DNA from: Alphaproteobacteria bacterium
Lineage (GTDB): Bacteria; Pseudomonadota; Alphaproteobacteria; Micropepsales; Micropepsaceae
Assembly (NCBI GenBank): GCA_026400305.1
Contig: JAPLPI010000274.1
Location: forward strand, 1-7,212
Length of the DNA: 7,212 nucleotides
Direction of reading: 5' to 3'
Part shown: positions 6,632 through 7,212 of the stretch, in pieces
Numbering within the stretch: position 1 is the first letter of the stretch
Layout of the letters: every line of letters starts with the position of its first letter
Notes under the pieces: generated by a model
The model's database searches: none
Told to the model about the DNA's origin: nothing
Seen by the model: only the letters and a program-made list of their open reading frames with translations
Program-made: the position numbers and the translations under genes

Positions 6632-7212
6632 AGTGCGGTCGGCAGCGGCAACCCGTTCTGCGAACACGCGGCGATCAACGTATTGTGCATCAGGCAGACG
6701 ATAGTCATGGCGCCCACGCCACCGGGCACCGGGGTGATGGCGCCTGCCACTTCTTTGGCCGCTTCATAATCCACGTCACCGACCAGTTTGGTTTTGCCAT
6801 CGCCCGCATCGACGCGGTTGATGCCGACATCGATCACCACCGCGCCAGGCTTGACCCAGTCGGCCTTGACGAATTCCGGCTTGCCGATAGCGGCGACCAA
6901 GATGTCGGCGCGGCGCGCCAGTCCCGGCAGATCCTTGGACCGCGAATGGGCCATGGTGACGGTGGCGTTGGCGGCCAGCAGCAATTGCGCCGCCGGCTTG
7001 CCGAACAAAAGCGAGCGGCCAATCACCAGCGCCTCCTTCCCGGCGATGTCGCCCATATATTCCTTCAGCAGCAGCATCACGCCCGACGGCGTGCAGCTGA
7101 CCAGATGGGCGCGGCCCGACAGCAGGAGCCCGGCATTCTTGGGTGTCAGTGCATCGACATCCTTGGCCGGGTCCAGCACGTCCAGCACCGCATTTTCGTC
7201 CAGGTGCTTGGG
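6628..7212 (-). CDS. folD: methylenetetrahydrofolate dehydrogenase/cyclohydrolase, partial (5' end outside window)
   Basis: FolD interconverts methylene-, methenyl- and formyl-tetrahydrofolate, using NADP, to supply one-carbon units for purines and formyl-methionine. The frame is open to the right edge and begins inside the catalytic-loop region with [15 protein letters not shown], so roughly the first 95-100 residues, including the catalytic lysine, are missing; the GTG at 7188 is not the start. The visible 194 residues contain the NADP-binding [15 protein letters not shown], the AHSRSKDLP segment, [13 protein letters not shown], and [11 protein letters not shown] near the end. Two usually proline positions differ: SCTPSG for PCTPxG, and GGVGAMT for GGVGPMT. 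The rest is regular, so it is probably functional. It converges on senC with both stops inside one CTAG and no terminator between them. Confidence 0.94.
   Translation of the reverse strand, partial: PKHLDENAVLDVLDPAKDVDALTPKNAGLLLSGRAHLVSCTPSGVMLLLKEYMGDIAGKEALVIGRSLLFGKPAAQLLLAANATVTMAHSRSKDLPGLARRADILVAAIGKPEFVKADWVKPGAVVIDVGINRVDAGDGKTKLVGDVDYEAAKEVAGAITPVPGGVGAMTIVCLMHNTLIAACSQNGLPLPTAL

Overview
The window is GC-rich bacterial chromosome that reads as Alphaproteobacteria. The grounds are protein-level resemblance: a RegB/RegA (PrrB/PrrA, ActS/ActR) redox two-component pair next to a SenC/SCO1 copper chaperone, the metK-trmB gene order, and remnants of the MmcB family, which is largely alphaproteobacterial. 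I cannot fix the order or genus. No mobile element, CRISPR array, RNA gene or foreign island is visible. Most of it is core metabolism, and the unusual points are decay and gene-edge architecture rather than a new system.

Left part (1-2307): trmB (5' portion only, runs off the left edge) and metK lie head-to-tail on the minus strand with a strong GC hairpin between them. hisB points the other way. The 154-bp divergent region between metK and hisB holds a 22-bp operator-like palindrome with perfect 9-bp arms and a third half-site, flanked by candidate promoters for both genes.

Middle part (2308-3169): two adjacent plus-strand relics follow hisB. The first is an MmcB-family DNA-repair gene broken by at least three frame changes, with substitutions at putative active-site residues. 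The second is an MmcQ/YjbR-family gene whose only clear lesion is one in-frame TAA. A PAP2-superfamily membrane phosphatase/phosphotransferase of the Aur1-like kind (3170-4096) follows and looks intact.

Right part (4041-7212): regB (quinone/redox-sensing histidine kinase) and regA (response regulator) are codirectional on the minus strand. senC, for copper delivery to cytochrome oxidase, is divergent from regB, and folD (one-carbon metabolism, 5' end missing) converges on senC. Gene edges are very tight. PAP2 and regA overlap tail-to-tail by 56 bp, senC and folD share a CTAG containing both stop codons, and senC and regB may share a CATG containing both start codons.

Functionally, RegB would sense respiratory redox state and phosphorylate RegA, a global regulator of respiration. 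SenC maturing the CuA site of terminal oxidase fits beside it. metK, trmB and folD concern SAM, its use and one-carbon supply, but nothing seen here couples them to the redox genes.
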